Of a stretch of DNA of 31,544 nucleotides, positions 7,899 to 15,485 are shown piece after piece (within the stretch, counting starts at the first letter, position 1; the number at the start of each line of letters is the position of its first letter). A program made the translations under genes and the position numbers. The notes below the pieces were generated by a model. That model made no database searches and was not told where the DNA came from. It saw only the letters and a program-made list of their open reading frames with translations. Origin of the DNA: JBAXLO01 sp037134755 (GTDB lineage Bacteria; Bacteroidota; Bacteroidia; Bacteroidales; JACABE01). The stretch is taken from positions 1-31,544 of the forward strand of contig JBAXLO010000026.1 of NCBI GenBank assembly GCA_037134755.1, in the 5' to 3' direction.

Positions 7899-10559
7899 TT
7901 GCTGTCAAAAAATAAATCTTACTCAATAATTTTAAGAATTGTATTCTTTATCTCTTTCATTTTAGGGATATTGTTAACCGTTTCTGCACAGCAAGAAAAT
8001 AATAAATTTGCTATTGATAGCACCTTATTATTAAAAAAAACAGACAGCATCTTTGTAAAGGTTGATTCATTAAAACTAAAATCTAGTCTTCGTGATAGCA
8101 CTAAGACAACTAAAAAATCAAATCCTATTAAAGATAGGGTAATCTATAAATCTACAGATTCACTACGTTTTAATGTTAAAGAAAAAAAAGTTTATCTATT
8201 TAATTCCGCTGACATCTCTTATCAAAAGATAAATTTAAAAGCAGATTTTGTTGACATGGACTTTAATAAGAACCAGGTTTTTGCTAAAGGTGTCGCAGAT
8301 ACAGCCGGTAATATTATAGGTAGTCCAGTATTTAAAGAAAGTGATAAAAGTTTTAACACAAAAGAATTAAATTATAATTTCACTACAAAGAAAGGGCTTA
8401 TCAAAGAAGTAATCACTAAAGAAAATGAAGGTTATGTACATGGCGAACTGGTGAAAAAGATGCCCGATGATATTACTTATATCAAAAATGGCAAGTTTAC
8501 AACCTGCGATCTGGAACATCCACATTTTGACATTCGGTTTGGTAGAGCAAAAGCTATTCCTGATAAAGAAATAGTAACGGGACCTGCATTTTTATACATC
8601 GAAGATATTCCTACTCCATTATTTGTCCCCGTTGGATTCTTCCCTAATTCTAAGAAACAAACTTCGGGTATTTTGTTCCCTGCTTATGGTGAGTCGCCAA
8701 ACAGAGGTTTCTACTTCGAGAATGGCGGATATTATTTTGCGATAAGCGATAAAATGGATTTAGCTTTAAGGGGTGACATCTATACTAGAGGTAGCTGGGC
8801 TATTAAAGCTCTTTCTAATTACAACAAGCGTTATTGTTATAATGGGAACTTTTCTTTTAATTATATTGTGGATATTCTTGGAGATAAAGGAACTTCTACC
8901 TATTCAAAAAACACTAATTATTCTTTTATCTGGAATTATAATCAGGATGCTAAAGCCAGACCAAACAGTCGTTTCTCTGCCAGTGTTAATGTTGTAAGTA
9001 GTAAATTTAACCAAAGTGTTCGCGATTTAAATAATCTTTTCACTAACACTACTAATTCAAGCATTAGTTATTCTACTAACTTTGGTGATGATGTATTTTT
9101 GACTGCAAGTACAACTGAGAGCTATAACACCAATACGCATGTAATAGATCTTGACCTTCCTAATGTCTCTTTAAATACAAATACTTATTATCCTTTAAGG
9201 AAAAAGGTTCAAGTTGGTGGCTTAAAATGGTACGAGAATATAAGCATTAATTATGCTATGAATTTACAAAACACTATCAATAGCACCGATTCTTCTATCT
9301 TTAAAAAGAGTACTTTCGACAATATGCAAAATGGTATTAAACACAGTATCCCTATAAGCAGCAATATCAAACTATTCAAATACTTTACATTAACTAACTC
9401 AGTTGGATATCTGGAAAGATGGTATTATAAAACTATCAGAAAGAATTGGGATGCCAAAGACTCTATACTAAAGATTGACACGCTTAATGGTTTTGCTGCT
9501 GCCCGAGAATTCTCTTATAGGGCGGCTGTTAATACTACTGTTTATGGAATGGTTCAGTTTAAAAAAGGTTTTATAAGAGCTATCAGACATGTTGTGCAGC
9601 CTAGTGTTGCCTTTACATATCGTCCTGATTTTGCTGCTCCTTTCTGGGGAAATATGAGAACTTATACGGATGCAACAGGTAAGCTTCAAAGGTATTCTAT
9701 TTATGAAAACACTTTGTTTGGTGGACCTCCTGTTGGTAAATCAGGTAGCTTAAGTTTCTCATTAAGCAATAATCTTGAAATGAAAGTAAACTCTAAGAAA
9801 GATACAGTAACAGGGATGAAGAAAATTGTATTGATCGAAAATCTTTCTTTCAGTACAGCTTATGATATTGCCGCCGATTCACTCAAGTGGGCTCCTTTAA
9901 GTGTTAGCGGTCGTACTACCTTGTTTAAACAACTTTATATTACCTATGGCAGCACTTGGGATCCTTACACTAAAACTTTTAATGGCTCCAGAGTTAATCA
10001 ATATGAGTGGGATGTTAACCGTCGCATGTACCGACTTGATAATACGAACTGGAATTTAAGCATGAATCTGGCTTTAAACCCTTCGATGTTTAAAAAGAAA
10101 TCCAGTACTACTCAATCGACTACTACTCCTAGTGCTGTTCCGCCACCTCCAGCTCAGATCCGCAACATCTCTAATATAAATCAGATACTCGAAGACAATG
10201 TTGATTTTAATGTAAACTGGAGTGCTAATTTTGCATACTCATTCAGTTATTCAAGTACATATAATGCTATTTCCAAAGTTTATGTTAAAACTCCTATGCA
10301 GAATTTAATTGGCTCGGGTAGTTTTAATCTTACTTCTAAATGGAAGATAGGTTATAGTATGATTTATGATTTCAATCAAAAACAATTTGTTGTAAATAGT
10401 ATTGATATCTACCGGGATTTGCATTGTTGGGAAATGCGTTTTAACTGGATGCCTATGGGCTACCTTAAAAGCTGGACTTTTACAATTAATGTAAAAGCCT
10501 CCGTACTTAAGGATCTTAAATGGGATAAAAAGAAAGACTTTAGAGATAGTACTTATTAG
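7899..10559 (+). CDS. lptD: LptD-like LPS-assembly outer-membrane protein
   Basis: This 886-residue protein has an apparent TTG start followed directly by a signal peptide (IILRIVFFISFILGILLTVSAQ). The first in-frame ATG lies far inside, past the signal, which supports TTG. Residues about 85-200 form an OstA/LptA-like jellyroll (ADFVDMDFNKNQVFAKGVADTAG, FNTKELNYNFTTKKGLI), followed by the conserved TTCDLEHPHFDIRFG and FVPVGFFPNSKKQTSGILFPAYGES segments of Bacteroidota LptD homologues. The rest (about 250-880) is an aromatic-rich, alternating pattern of outer-membrane beta strands. The role is insertion of LPS/LOS into the outer leaflet, with LptE. A proline-rich loop with CPP-free PPPPAQ lies near residue 750. 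It is divergent from the amidase/MCE pair. Usual LptD disulfide cysteines are scarce (TTCDLEH; LHCWEM). Confidence 0.9.
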   Translation: MLSKNKSYSIILRIVFFISFILGILLTVSAQQENNKFAIDSTLLLKKTDSIFVKVDSLKLKSSLRDSTKTTKKSNPIKDRVIYKSTDSLRFNVKEKKVYLFNSADISYQKINLKADFVDMDFNKNQVFAKGVADTAGNIIGSPVFKESDKSFNTKELNYNFTTKKGLIKEVITKENEGYVHGELVKKMPDDITYIKNGKFTTCDLEHPHFDIRFGRAKAIPDKEIVTGPAFLYIEDIPTPLFVPVGFFPNSKKQTSGILFPAYGESPNRGFYFENGGYYFAISDKMDLALRGDIYTRGSWAIKALSNYNKRYCYNGNFSFNYIVDILGDKGTSTYSKNTNYSFIWNYNQDAKARPNSRFSASVNVVSSKFNQSVRDLNNLFTNTTNSSISYSTNFGDDVFLTASTTESYNTNTHVIDLDLPNVSLNTNTYYPLRKKVQVGGLKWYENISINYAMNLQNTINSTDSSIFKKSTFDNMQNGIKHSIPISSNIKLFKYFTLTNSVGYLERWYYKTIRKNWDAKDSILKIDTLNGFAAAREFSYRAAVNTTVYGMVQFKKGFIRAIRHVVQPSVAFTYRPDFAAPFWGNMRTYTDATGKLQRYSIYENTLFGGPPVGKSGSLSFSLSNNLEMKVNSKKDTVTGMKKIVLIENLSFSTAYDIAADSLKWAPLSVSGRTTLFKQLYITYGSTWDPYTKTFNGSRVNQYEWDVNRRMYRLDNTNWNLSMNLALNPSMFKKKSSTTQSTTTPSAVPPPPAQIRNISNINQILEDNVDFNVNWSANFAYSFSYSSTYNAISKVYVKTPMQNLIGSGSFNLTSKWKIGYSMIYDFNQKQFVVNSIDIYRDLHCWEMRFNWMPMGYLKSWTFTINVKASVLKDLKWDKKKDFRDSTY

Positions 10560-10777
10560 AGGTATTATTAATAATAACATACAATATCGTATTCCTTTTC
10601 CTTATAAATGATATTTAGTGATTCCTGAAAACAAAAGCGCCTAAAGTAGAAAACAATTACGTATTTCGAAGTACTTAGAGTGTCTAAAGTTTGAAGAGCC
10701 TAGAATAAAAAAATTAATAATCTTATTATGTGCATTTTAATTACTACAGTATAATTTCTAATAGTGTTTCGGCGATC
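10560..10777. other. Non-coding spacer before array 2
   Basis: This AT-rich stretch follows the stop of the LptD-like gene. It contains a direct-repeat-like text (CTAAAGT and CTTAGAGTGTCTAAAGT near 10640-10690) but no convincing terminator or gene. Confidence 0.5.
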
Positions 10778-11050
10778 ACTCATTTTTATACCACGTCCAG
10801 TCATTTTTATACGGCGTCAACTCATTTTTATACCACGTTCACTCATTTTTATACGGCGTCAACTCATTTTAAAAAAATGTTCATCTATTTTCATGTCACG
10901 TCAATTCATTTTTTATTGACGACAACAAATTTTTAGATCACGATAACAAATTTTTAGATCGCTTCAACTCATTTTTTTATCATTACCAGTCTTGTTTATA
11001 TCACGACAACTCATTTTTATATCATTTCCGGTCATGTTTGCATCAGGAAC
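10778..11050. repeat. Degenerate 21-bp tandem array (array 2)
   Basis: Thirteen consecutive 21-bp units can be laid out without a gap. The first five are closest to each other, alternating ACTCATTTTTATACCACG- and AGTCATTTTTATACGGCG-type versions; units 6-13 drift but keep the length. The consensus differs from array 1 at the window start, but the unit length and the internal CGTCAAC-like half are reminiscent of it. Because 21 is a multiple of three, one frame reads as His/Phe/Tyr/Thr heptads for a while before stopping; I do not think it is coding. It lies between the ends of two convergent genes (10559 and 11199). Confidence 0.85.
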
Positions 11051-11198
11051 AACAATTTTCGATTTGTCAAAAATTATGCACAAAAATTTTCAACGATTAA
11101 AAGCCTATCTAACAATGCTTACACTTTTAGTAATTATTATGGTTTTAGAGTGTTATTATCTATAAATATCACTATATTAAATCTCTAATGATTTTTGC

Positions 11199-11762
11199 TT
11201 ATTTTTTGTAATTTTTTTTCTTATATTCGCTAGGCGAACATCCTTCTACTTTCTTAAATAATTTGGAGAAAAACGAAGGATAATTAAAATGAAGGCGACC
11301 TGCAATCTCATCAAAACTCAACTCACCTTCTATTATTAATATCTTTGCTTCTTTAACAATATAGTTCTCTGTAAAATCCTGTATTGTAATTCCTCTCGAT
11401 ATAGGAAAAATCCTAGCAAGATATCTATAACCATAGCCCATTTTTCTCTCAATGTATTCTGAATTGCTTTCATTACTATGACCATCTTCTTCTTTTATCA
11501 TACCTATTATTATAGTACATACCTGTTCGCTCAATTTATCTTGTTTGGTTTTTATCAAACTCAGATCATATTCACGCAATTTTTTATCCAGAGCATTGTA
11601 ACGTTCTTCTGATAGCTCACCCATTATTTCAATTCCCTTTTCATTTACACATATATACTCTATGCCAAGTTCAGTAAGTATATCTTTAACAACTTTGATA
11701 CTGCATTTGCCAACCATTGATCTTATATGTATTATCTTTATCTTAATATTTTTATTGTACAT
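11199..11762 (-). CDS. AraC-type transcription regulator with HMA-like N-terminus
   Basis: This 187-residue protein has a C-terminal AraC helix-turn-helix (about 105-187): YRYLARIFPISRGITIQDF, then EAKILIIEGELSFDEIAGRLHF and the signature NYPSFFSKLFKKVEGCSPSEYKK. The N-terminal 75 residues resemble the ferredoxin-like, heavy-metal-associated domain found in a group of short Bacteroidota AraC proteins (IRSMVGKCSIKVVKDILTEL). In that group the loop normally carries CxxC; here it reads MVGKCSIKV, so the canonical cysteine pair is lost and one Cys sits at a shifted position. It may no longer bind metal. The target is unknown; no adjacent metal-transport gene is seen. A -7 box lies upstream. Confidence 0.87.
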   Translation of the reverse strand: MYNKNIKIKIIHIRSMVGKCSIKVVKDILTELGIEYICVNEKGIEIMGELSEERYNALDKKLREYDLSLIKTKQDKLSEQVCTIIIGMIKEEDGHSNESNSEYIERKMGYGYRYLARIFPISRGITIQDFTENYIVKEAKILIIEGELSFDEIAGRLHFNYPSFFSKLFKKVEGCSPSEYKKKNYKK

Positions 11763-11787
11763 TATGTTTTTGATTAATTTATGTTTG

Positions 11788-11795
11788 CAAATATA
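11788..11795 (-). promoter_or_regulatory. Bacteroidota -7 box (TATATTTG) for the AraC-type gene
   Basis: The minus strand reads TATATTTGC, matching TAnnTTTG, 26 bases upstream of the start codon at 11762. That allows only a short leader. Confidence 0.5.
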
Positions 11796-11904
11796 TGTTA
11801 TTAATTCCCATTTAACCTTGATTATTAAATAAAAATTTAATTATTTTATTTATCAATTTATAAGATTATATAATAATAAGTTATAATCCCTTTTAAAGCC
11901 TGCC

Positions 11905-11927
11905 GGTAGGTAGGTAGGGGGTTGGGG
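11905..11927 (+). other. G-rich run with quadruplex potential
   Basis: Three GGTA steps run into GGGGG, TT and GGGG, a striking contrast to the AT-rich surroundings. The run is part of an interspersed-repeat-like text (CCTGCCGGTAGGTAGG...) about 85 bp upstream of the -7 box of the next gene. Confidence 0.4.
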
Positions 11928-12012
11928 TTAAAAAGAAAAATGATGTTTAAAAAATACTACTATAGTATAAATAATTGTGAACATAGTATAAGAGCTTTCC
12001 CTATTTATAATA

Positions 12013-12020
12013 TATCTTTG
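12013..12020 (+). promoter_or_regulatory. Bacteroidota -7 box (TATCTTTG) for the orphan gene at 12048
   Basis: TATCTTTGC is a perfect match to TAnnTTTG, 27 bp before the ATG at 12048. It argues for that ATG as the start and against the upstream in-frame codons from 11922, which would lie before the promoter. Confidence 0.65.
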
Positions 12021-12047
12021 CATCATAAATTTTTAACAATAATAAGA

Positions 12048-12971
12048 ATGAAAAAATCAGTTTTAGGTCACATGGATGTATATGTTATGGTCGATAAATT
12101 TCACCTGGATAACATCCCTAAATTCACTGCACATGCCAATATTACAGCTACTTTTGGCAAAATCGAATCCAATCATACCCTCATTCACGATCTCGGTGCT
12201 ATTCAATCCCGTAATAATAAAGGATTAACTGCTGATAAAAAAACCAACAAACAAATTTTAGCCAAACAAATCCTACTAAATTCAGGTGTTGCAGCAGCTT
12301 ATTATTCCGATAAGAATAATATGGATATGTTCGAAAATTTTAATTTCCCTCCTAAATCGTTAGCACGTCAACGACCGGAAATTTTACTTCAAACTACCGA
12401 TAGGGTAATTCTATTATTAACCGACAATCTTTTAGAACTTGCAGGTACAGGTATTACTACTGCTACAATCGCAGATATTACTACTGCTCGTGGCAATTTT
12501 ATTGCTGCTACAAAAGAACCTTCTGCTTCTCGCAAAGCTCGAACAGTTATCACTTCAAGAATCAATAAAATTGATAAAGAAACTTTTCAGTTGATCAGAA
12601 AAGAATTGAGCAATCAGATGTTAATATTTATTATTTCTGATCCCGTGTTATATGCAAATTATCTAAAAGTAATCGACATTACTGCCGAAGGAACTCATAA
12701 ACACAATAAACCAAAAGTAATAACTGCCGAAGTAACTGTAAATGCAATACATGACGTAACCGAAGAACCTCTCGAAGGTATTACCGGTAAATTTGTCGGT
12801 AAAGCTACTACATATACTACAGATGTTAATGGTTTGTTTAAAGCAAAACATCCTCTGGGTGCCGGTTTATGTAAACTTGTAGGTGTTGATTTTGGGGCTA
12901 AGAGTTTTGCTTTTACACTTACTGAAGCAGGATATTCAATTATTATCCGCATGATTCCAACAGGAGTATAA
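12048..12971 (+). CDS. Hypothetical protein with C-terminal carboxypeptidase-regulatory-like domain
   Basis: This is a 307-residue protein. I chose ATG 12048 because a promoter box lies just before it; an open extension of 42 codons upstream is unlikely to be translated. There is no signal peptide. Residues 1-210 are predicted helical and Ala/Thr/Leu-rich (HDLGAIQSRNNKGLTADKK, ITTATIADITTARGNFIAAT). Residues about 222-307 resemble the Ig-like carboxypeptidase-regulatory fold: EVTVNAIHDVTEEPLEGI, then ATTYTTDVNGLFKAKH and a final strand. The layout, helical body plus one Ig-like tail and no secretion signal, parallels the orphan at 245-853, and I recall both kinds from Bacteroidota without known function. 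A strong terminator follows. The Ig-like tail on a cytosolic protein is the odd feature. Confidence 0.82.
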   Translation: MKKSVLGHMDVYVMVDKFHLDNIPKFTAHANITATFGKIESNHTLIHDLGAIQSRNNKGLTADKKTNKQILAKQILLNSGVAAAYYSDKNNMDMFENFNFPPKSLARQRPEILLQTTDRVILLLTDNLLELAGTGITTATIADITTARGNFIAATKEPSASRKARTVITSRINKIDKETFQLIRKELSNQMLIFIISDPVLYANYLKVIDITAEGTHKHNKPKVITAEVTVNAIHDVTEEPLEGITGKFVGKATTYTTDVNGLFKAKHPLGAGLCKLVGVDFGAKSFAFTLTEAGYSIIIRMIPTGV

Positions 12972-13022
12972 GAAGTAGTATTTAAATTGCTTAAAGTACA
13001 TAAAGGAAAAAGTCAAATAAAA

Positions 13023-13053
13023 AAATTCGTAATTCGTAATTCGTAATTTGAAA
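13023..13053. repeat. Short direct repeat (AATTCGT)n
   Basis: TTCGTAA recurs every 9 bases in three or four copies just after the gene at 12048. It looks like an interspersed-repeat fragment and has no evident function. Confidence 0.6.
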
Positions 13054-13060
13054 TTGCTTT

Positions 13061-13090
13061 AAAAGCTCAATCATTTGTGGTTGAGCTTTT
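13061..13090 (+). terminator. Rho-independent terminator after the orphan gene
   Basis: AAAAGCTCAA (13061-13070) pairs perfectly with TTGAGCTTTT (13081-13090) around a 10-base loop, followed by ATTTTTAT. It lies 90 bp after the stop at 12971 and is nearly symmetrical, so it could also work on the minus strand. Confidence 0.85.
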
Positions 13091-13131
13091 ATTTTTATAT
13101 CACCTATGAAATCAAATTCCTTTGTCTTACT

Positions 13132-13187
13132 CCCTCTCCTTTGGAGAGGGTTGGGGTGAGGACATAACAGCAGCGTAGCTGCGACCT
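13132..13187. repeat. REP-like composite hairpin element (copy 1)
   Basis: CCCTCTCC-TTT-GGAGAGGG (13132-13150) is followed by TTGGGGTGAGG and then a second imperfect palindrome, CAGCGTAGCTGCGACC. The same layout recurs at 19702-19746 with a compensatory change in the stem. This text is a widespread type of bacterial intergenic repeat. Confidence 0.7.
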
Positions 13188-13235
13188 ATTTTATTTTTTT
13201 ATTTCTTTTATTATAATTTGTTTCAAATAAAACCT

Positions 13236-13243
13236 TACTTTTG
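13236..13243 (+). promoter_or_regulatory. Bacteroidota -7 box (TACTTTTG) at the start of the accessory island
   Basis: TACTTTTGT fits TAnnTTTG, with a TTTG at 13217-13220 upstream (spacing a little short). It would drive the GIY-YIG gene at 13383 with a leader of about 130 nt that contains a 22-codon ORF. Confidence 0.55.
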
Positions 13244-13278
13244 TATGCAATATTTAAGAACCATAAAATTACACCAAT

Positions 13279-13347
13279 ATGACTTTAGCCGAAAAATTAA
13301 ATAATAGCAATTATAAGTATTCCTTATTATATATAGGTGTTGAATAA
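13279..13347 (+). CDS. Possible 22-residue leader peptide or gene remnant
   Basis: An ATG at 13279 opens a 22-codon frame (begins MTLAEKLNNSN, ends LLYIGVE) that stops 35 bp before the GIY-YIG start. It lies just after a good -7 box, so it would be translated if transcribed. It may be a leader peptide or the surviving N-terminus of a lost gene. Nothing else supports it. Confidence 0.25.
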   Translation: MTLAEKLNNSNYKYSLLYIGVE

Positions 13348-13382
13348 AATTATTAAATCATCTAAAAACATAAACACTTAAA

Positions 13383-14252
13383 ATGAAATTTGGTAAAACA
13401 ATAAAAATATTCCTCATTGATGGAGACCCTAATGGGCGAATGAGTTGTGAACTTTCCAATTGGTCAGGGAAAGCATATAAAATTCCACGTATTAATATTA
13501 AAGATTGTACTGATAGAGATGATTTATCAAGTACAGGTGTTTATCTATTATTTGGTAAAGATGATAATGGTCGAGAATTAGTTTACATTGGAGAAGCAGA
13601 ATCTATTTTAAAAAGATTAAATCAACAATTAACACAAAAGGACTTCTGGAATGAAGCAATAATATTTATAAGTAAAGATGAAAATCTTAATAAAGCACAT
13701 ATAAAATATTTAGAGAATCGTCTTCATGAAATAGCAAAATCTGCAAATCGTTACAAGTTAGACAACTCTACTATTCCAACTCAATCCTCTATTTCTGAAT
13801 CAGACAGAGCAGAAATGGAAGAGTTTATTGAATACATAAAAATGCTTGTAAACACACTTGGTCATAAGGTATTTGATGAAAAAAGAGAATATAAATCAAA
13901 ACAAAAACAAGAAACTTTTTACATCAAAGCTGCACGTGGCGCAGACGGACAAGGAGAACCTACTTCAGATGGTTTTGTTGTTTTTAAAACTTCAAAAGCA
14001 GCATCAACTATTGTTAACTCAATGTCGCAAAATTTTATTCTATTAAGACAAAAGTTAATAGATGAAAGTATTTTAATTGATAAAGGTGAATATTATGAAT
14101 TTACCGATGATTATATTTTTAGTAGTCCTTCTACAGCTGCTGTAATAGTAATGGGTAGAAATGCAAATGGACTTACTGAATGGAAGAAAACTGATGGAAA
14201 AACGCTTAAAGAATTTGAAACAGATGAAAAAACAATTAGGAATAAATTATAA
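13383..14252 (+). CDS. GIY-YIG nuclease-like protein with DUF4357 domain
   Basis: This 289-residue protein has a GIY-YIG domain at about 50-125. The two motifs appear as GVY (52-54) and YIG (68-70), followed by EAESILKRL, H106 and the Glu-Asn of YLENRLHEIA (E111, N112), which match the catalytic metal-binding Glu and its neighbour. A helical linker (about 140-175) leads to a C-terminal DUF4357 domain (about 236-289; FSSPSTAAVIVMGRNANGLTEWK). Proteins with this pair are found in mobile and defence contexts and are presumed DNA nucleases; the natural target is not known. No transposase or homing intron surrounds it. It opens the accessory island and has its own promoter, so it may act alone. 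Confidence 0.88.
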   Translation: MKFGKTIKIFLIDGDPNGRMSCELSNWSGKAYKIPRINIKDCTDRDDLSSTGVYLLFGKDDNGRELVYIGEAESILKRLNQQLTQKDFWNEAIIFISKDENLNKAHIKYLENRLHEIAKSANRYKLDNSTIPTQSSISESDRAEMEEFIEYIKMLVNTLGHKVFDEKREYKSKQKQETFYIKAARGADGQGEPTSDGFVVFKTSKAASTIVNSMSQNFILLRQKLIDESILIDKGEYYEFTDDYIFSSPSTAAVIVMGRNANGLTEWKKTDGKTLKEFETDEKTIRNKL

Positions 14253-14304
14253 AATTAATATAAATAGTTTAAAAAAAGGCAAACACATATATACTTCCCT
14301 CTAA

Positions 14305-14379
14305 ATCGAAATCGACCAATTGGTTTATCAGCTTTATGGGTTGAGTGCAGAGGAGATACGGATTGTGGAGGGGAAATAA
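14305..14379 (+). pseudogene. Remnant of an N6-adenine DNA methyltransferase C-terminus
   Basis: After an in-frame stop, 24 codons read IEIDQLVYQLYGLSAEEIR and IVEGK, then TAA. The pattern EIDxLVYxLYGLxxEEIxIVEG is the usual extreme C-terminus of large Eco57I/type IIG-like and BREX PglX-like DNA methyltransferases. Nothing of the catalytic part is present nearby. The fragment therefore looks like the tail left by deletion or replacement of such a gene, 50 bp after the GIY-YIG stop. Confidence 0.6.
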
Positions 14380-14395
14380 TTACGAATATAAATAA

Positions 14396-14403
14396 TATTT
14401 TTG
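14396..14403 (+). promoter_or_regulatory. Bacteroidota -7 box (TATTTTTG) for the membrane nuclease-like pair
   Basis: TATTTTTGT fits TAnnTTTG, 91 bp before the ATG at 14495. In this AT-rich stretch a chance match is possible. Confidence 0.4.
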
Positions 14404-14494
14404 TTGCAAAACCAATGATATTAAATAATTATCTTAAATTTAATAAAAATATACTTTTAAACAAATATTATTAGACACTAAATAAAGAAATAAT

Positions 14495-15421
14495 ATGAAC
14501 GAAAGACAATTAACTATAAAGTTTATCTTATATTTAAACGAAAAAAAAGGCTATCCTAAAGAATCACTTTTGTCTGAAATAGCTATTTTAACAAGAAGTA
14601 ATCAACGATTTTTTGTTGATTTAGCATTATTAGATCTTGCTTCAAACGAATATATTGGTATAATTGAATTTAAAAATAGAATTGATAGCAAATTAGAATT
14701 GCTTTCTAGAGAACAGGTCTTGCAATATCGTGATGCATTAGGGACACCTACAATTCCTTTATTTTTAGTTATATCTAAAGGTGAAGATTCATTTGAAGTT
14801 TTCAGACTTGAAAATGATGAGATATGGGTACCTATATTATTAGATGATTTTCCTGCCTATCAAACTTTATCATCTCAAATAAAAGCAGAAGAAAAGCTTA
14901 AGAAAGAACAAAGAGAAATCATTCATCAAAATAAAAAACAATTATTTAGTTATTGGATATTTTCAAGCGTAATTTTAGGTATTTTAGCTACTTTATTCTC
15001 AGTTTTCTTTCTTCAAAAAGAATTTAGAAAAAAAGGTAATGCTGTAATTGTAACAAATAATTGTTGTGATTCATTACAGAATAAAATAAATGAATTAGAT
15101 AAAAGAATATCCTCAATAGAAAAGGATTCCTTTTCAATATCAACTATTGATACAACTATAGTTTTTAAAGACATTAATGATAGAATTAGAAACTTAGAAT
15201 TTAGTATTTCAAGTGATCCAGAAAAAGTATTGCATAGACTAGAAATACAAAATAAATTATATGAAATCAATAATGAAGTCAAACATTTAAAAGAAATTAA
15301 GGATTTAAATATACAAAGTATTGACTCTAGAATTTCAATTATTTTCAGTATTATAATTGGAATATTTTTGGCATTAATTAGTACATTGTTAGGTTTAGTA
15401 GTTGCTTTTGGAAAAAAATAA
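14495..15421 (+). CDS. Membrane-anchored PD-(D/E)XK (HsdR_N-like) protein with coiled coil
   Basis: This is a 308-residue protein starting at ATG 14495. Residues 1-120 resemble the N-terminal nuclease domain of type I restriction R subunits: FVDLALLD supplies D42, GIIEFKNR supplies E58 and K60 (the D...ExK triad), and EQVLQYRD near 73-80 matches the following Q-x-x-x-Y motif. A charged helix (127-148) leads to a first transmembrane helix (about 151-173). A heptad-like segment (about 188-280) and a second transmembrane helix (about 282-305) follow. An HsdR_N-like domain tethered to the membrane, with no helicase, is unusual. It is followed by a second membrane/coiled-coil gene in the same direction (64-bp gap). 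I infer a defence-type effector or sensor; no tested homologue comes to mind. Confidence 0.75.
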   Translation: MNERQLTIKFILYLNEKKGYPKESLLSEIAILTRSNQRFFVDLALLDLASNEYIGIIEFKNRIDSKLELLSREQVLQYRDALGTPTIPLFLVISKGEDSFEVFRLENDEIWVPILLDDFPAYQTLSSQIKAEEKLKKEQREIIHQNKKQLFSYWIFSSVILGILATLFSVFFLQKEFRKKGNAVIVTNNCCDSLQNKINELDKRISSIEKDSFSISTIDTTIVFKDINDRIRNLEFSISSDPEKVLHRLEIQNKLYEINNEVKHLKEIKDLNIQSIDSRISIIFSIIIGIFLALISTLLGLVVAFGKK

Positions 15422-15485
15422 ATCTTTTATACAAATTTTACAATTACCAAGTGAAAATATTATTTGCAAACTAATCAAAATAAAA

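Noticed and set aside
10730..10936. 68-codon + strand ORF rich in THFYT heptads
   Set aside because: It is read through the 21-bp array, whose unit is a multiple of three; it has no promoter, RBS or domain, and stops while the array continues.
11905..11927. G-rich run as a proven G-quadruplex regulator
   Set aside because: It has the right runs, but it is part of an interspersed-repeat-like text, so it is kept only as a low-confidence feature.
11922..12047. N-terminal extension of the orphan gene
   Set aside because: It lies upstream of the TATCTTTG promoter box and has repeat-like, low-complexity content.
14305..14379. A fourth copy of the post-gene element after the GIY-YIG gene
   Set aside because: Only a loose resemblance (GGATTGTGGAGGGG against GATATGGAGGCA) with poor alignment elsewhere; the protein-motif explanation is better.
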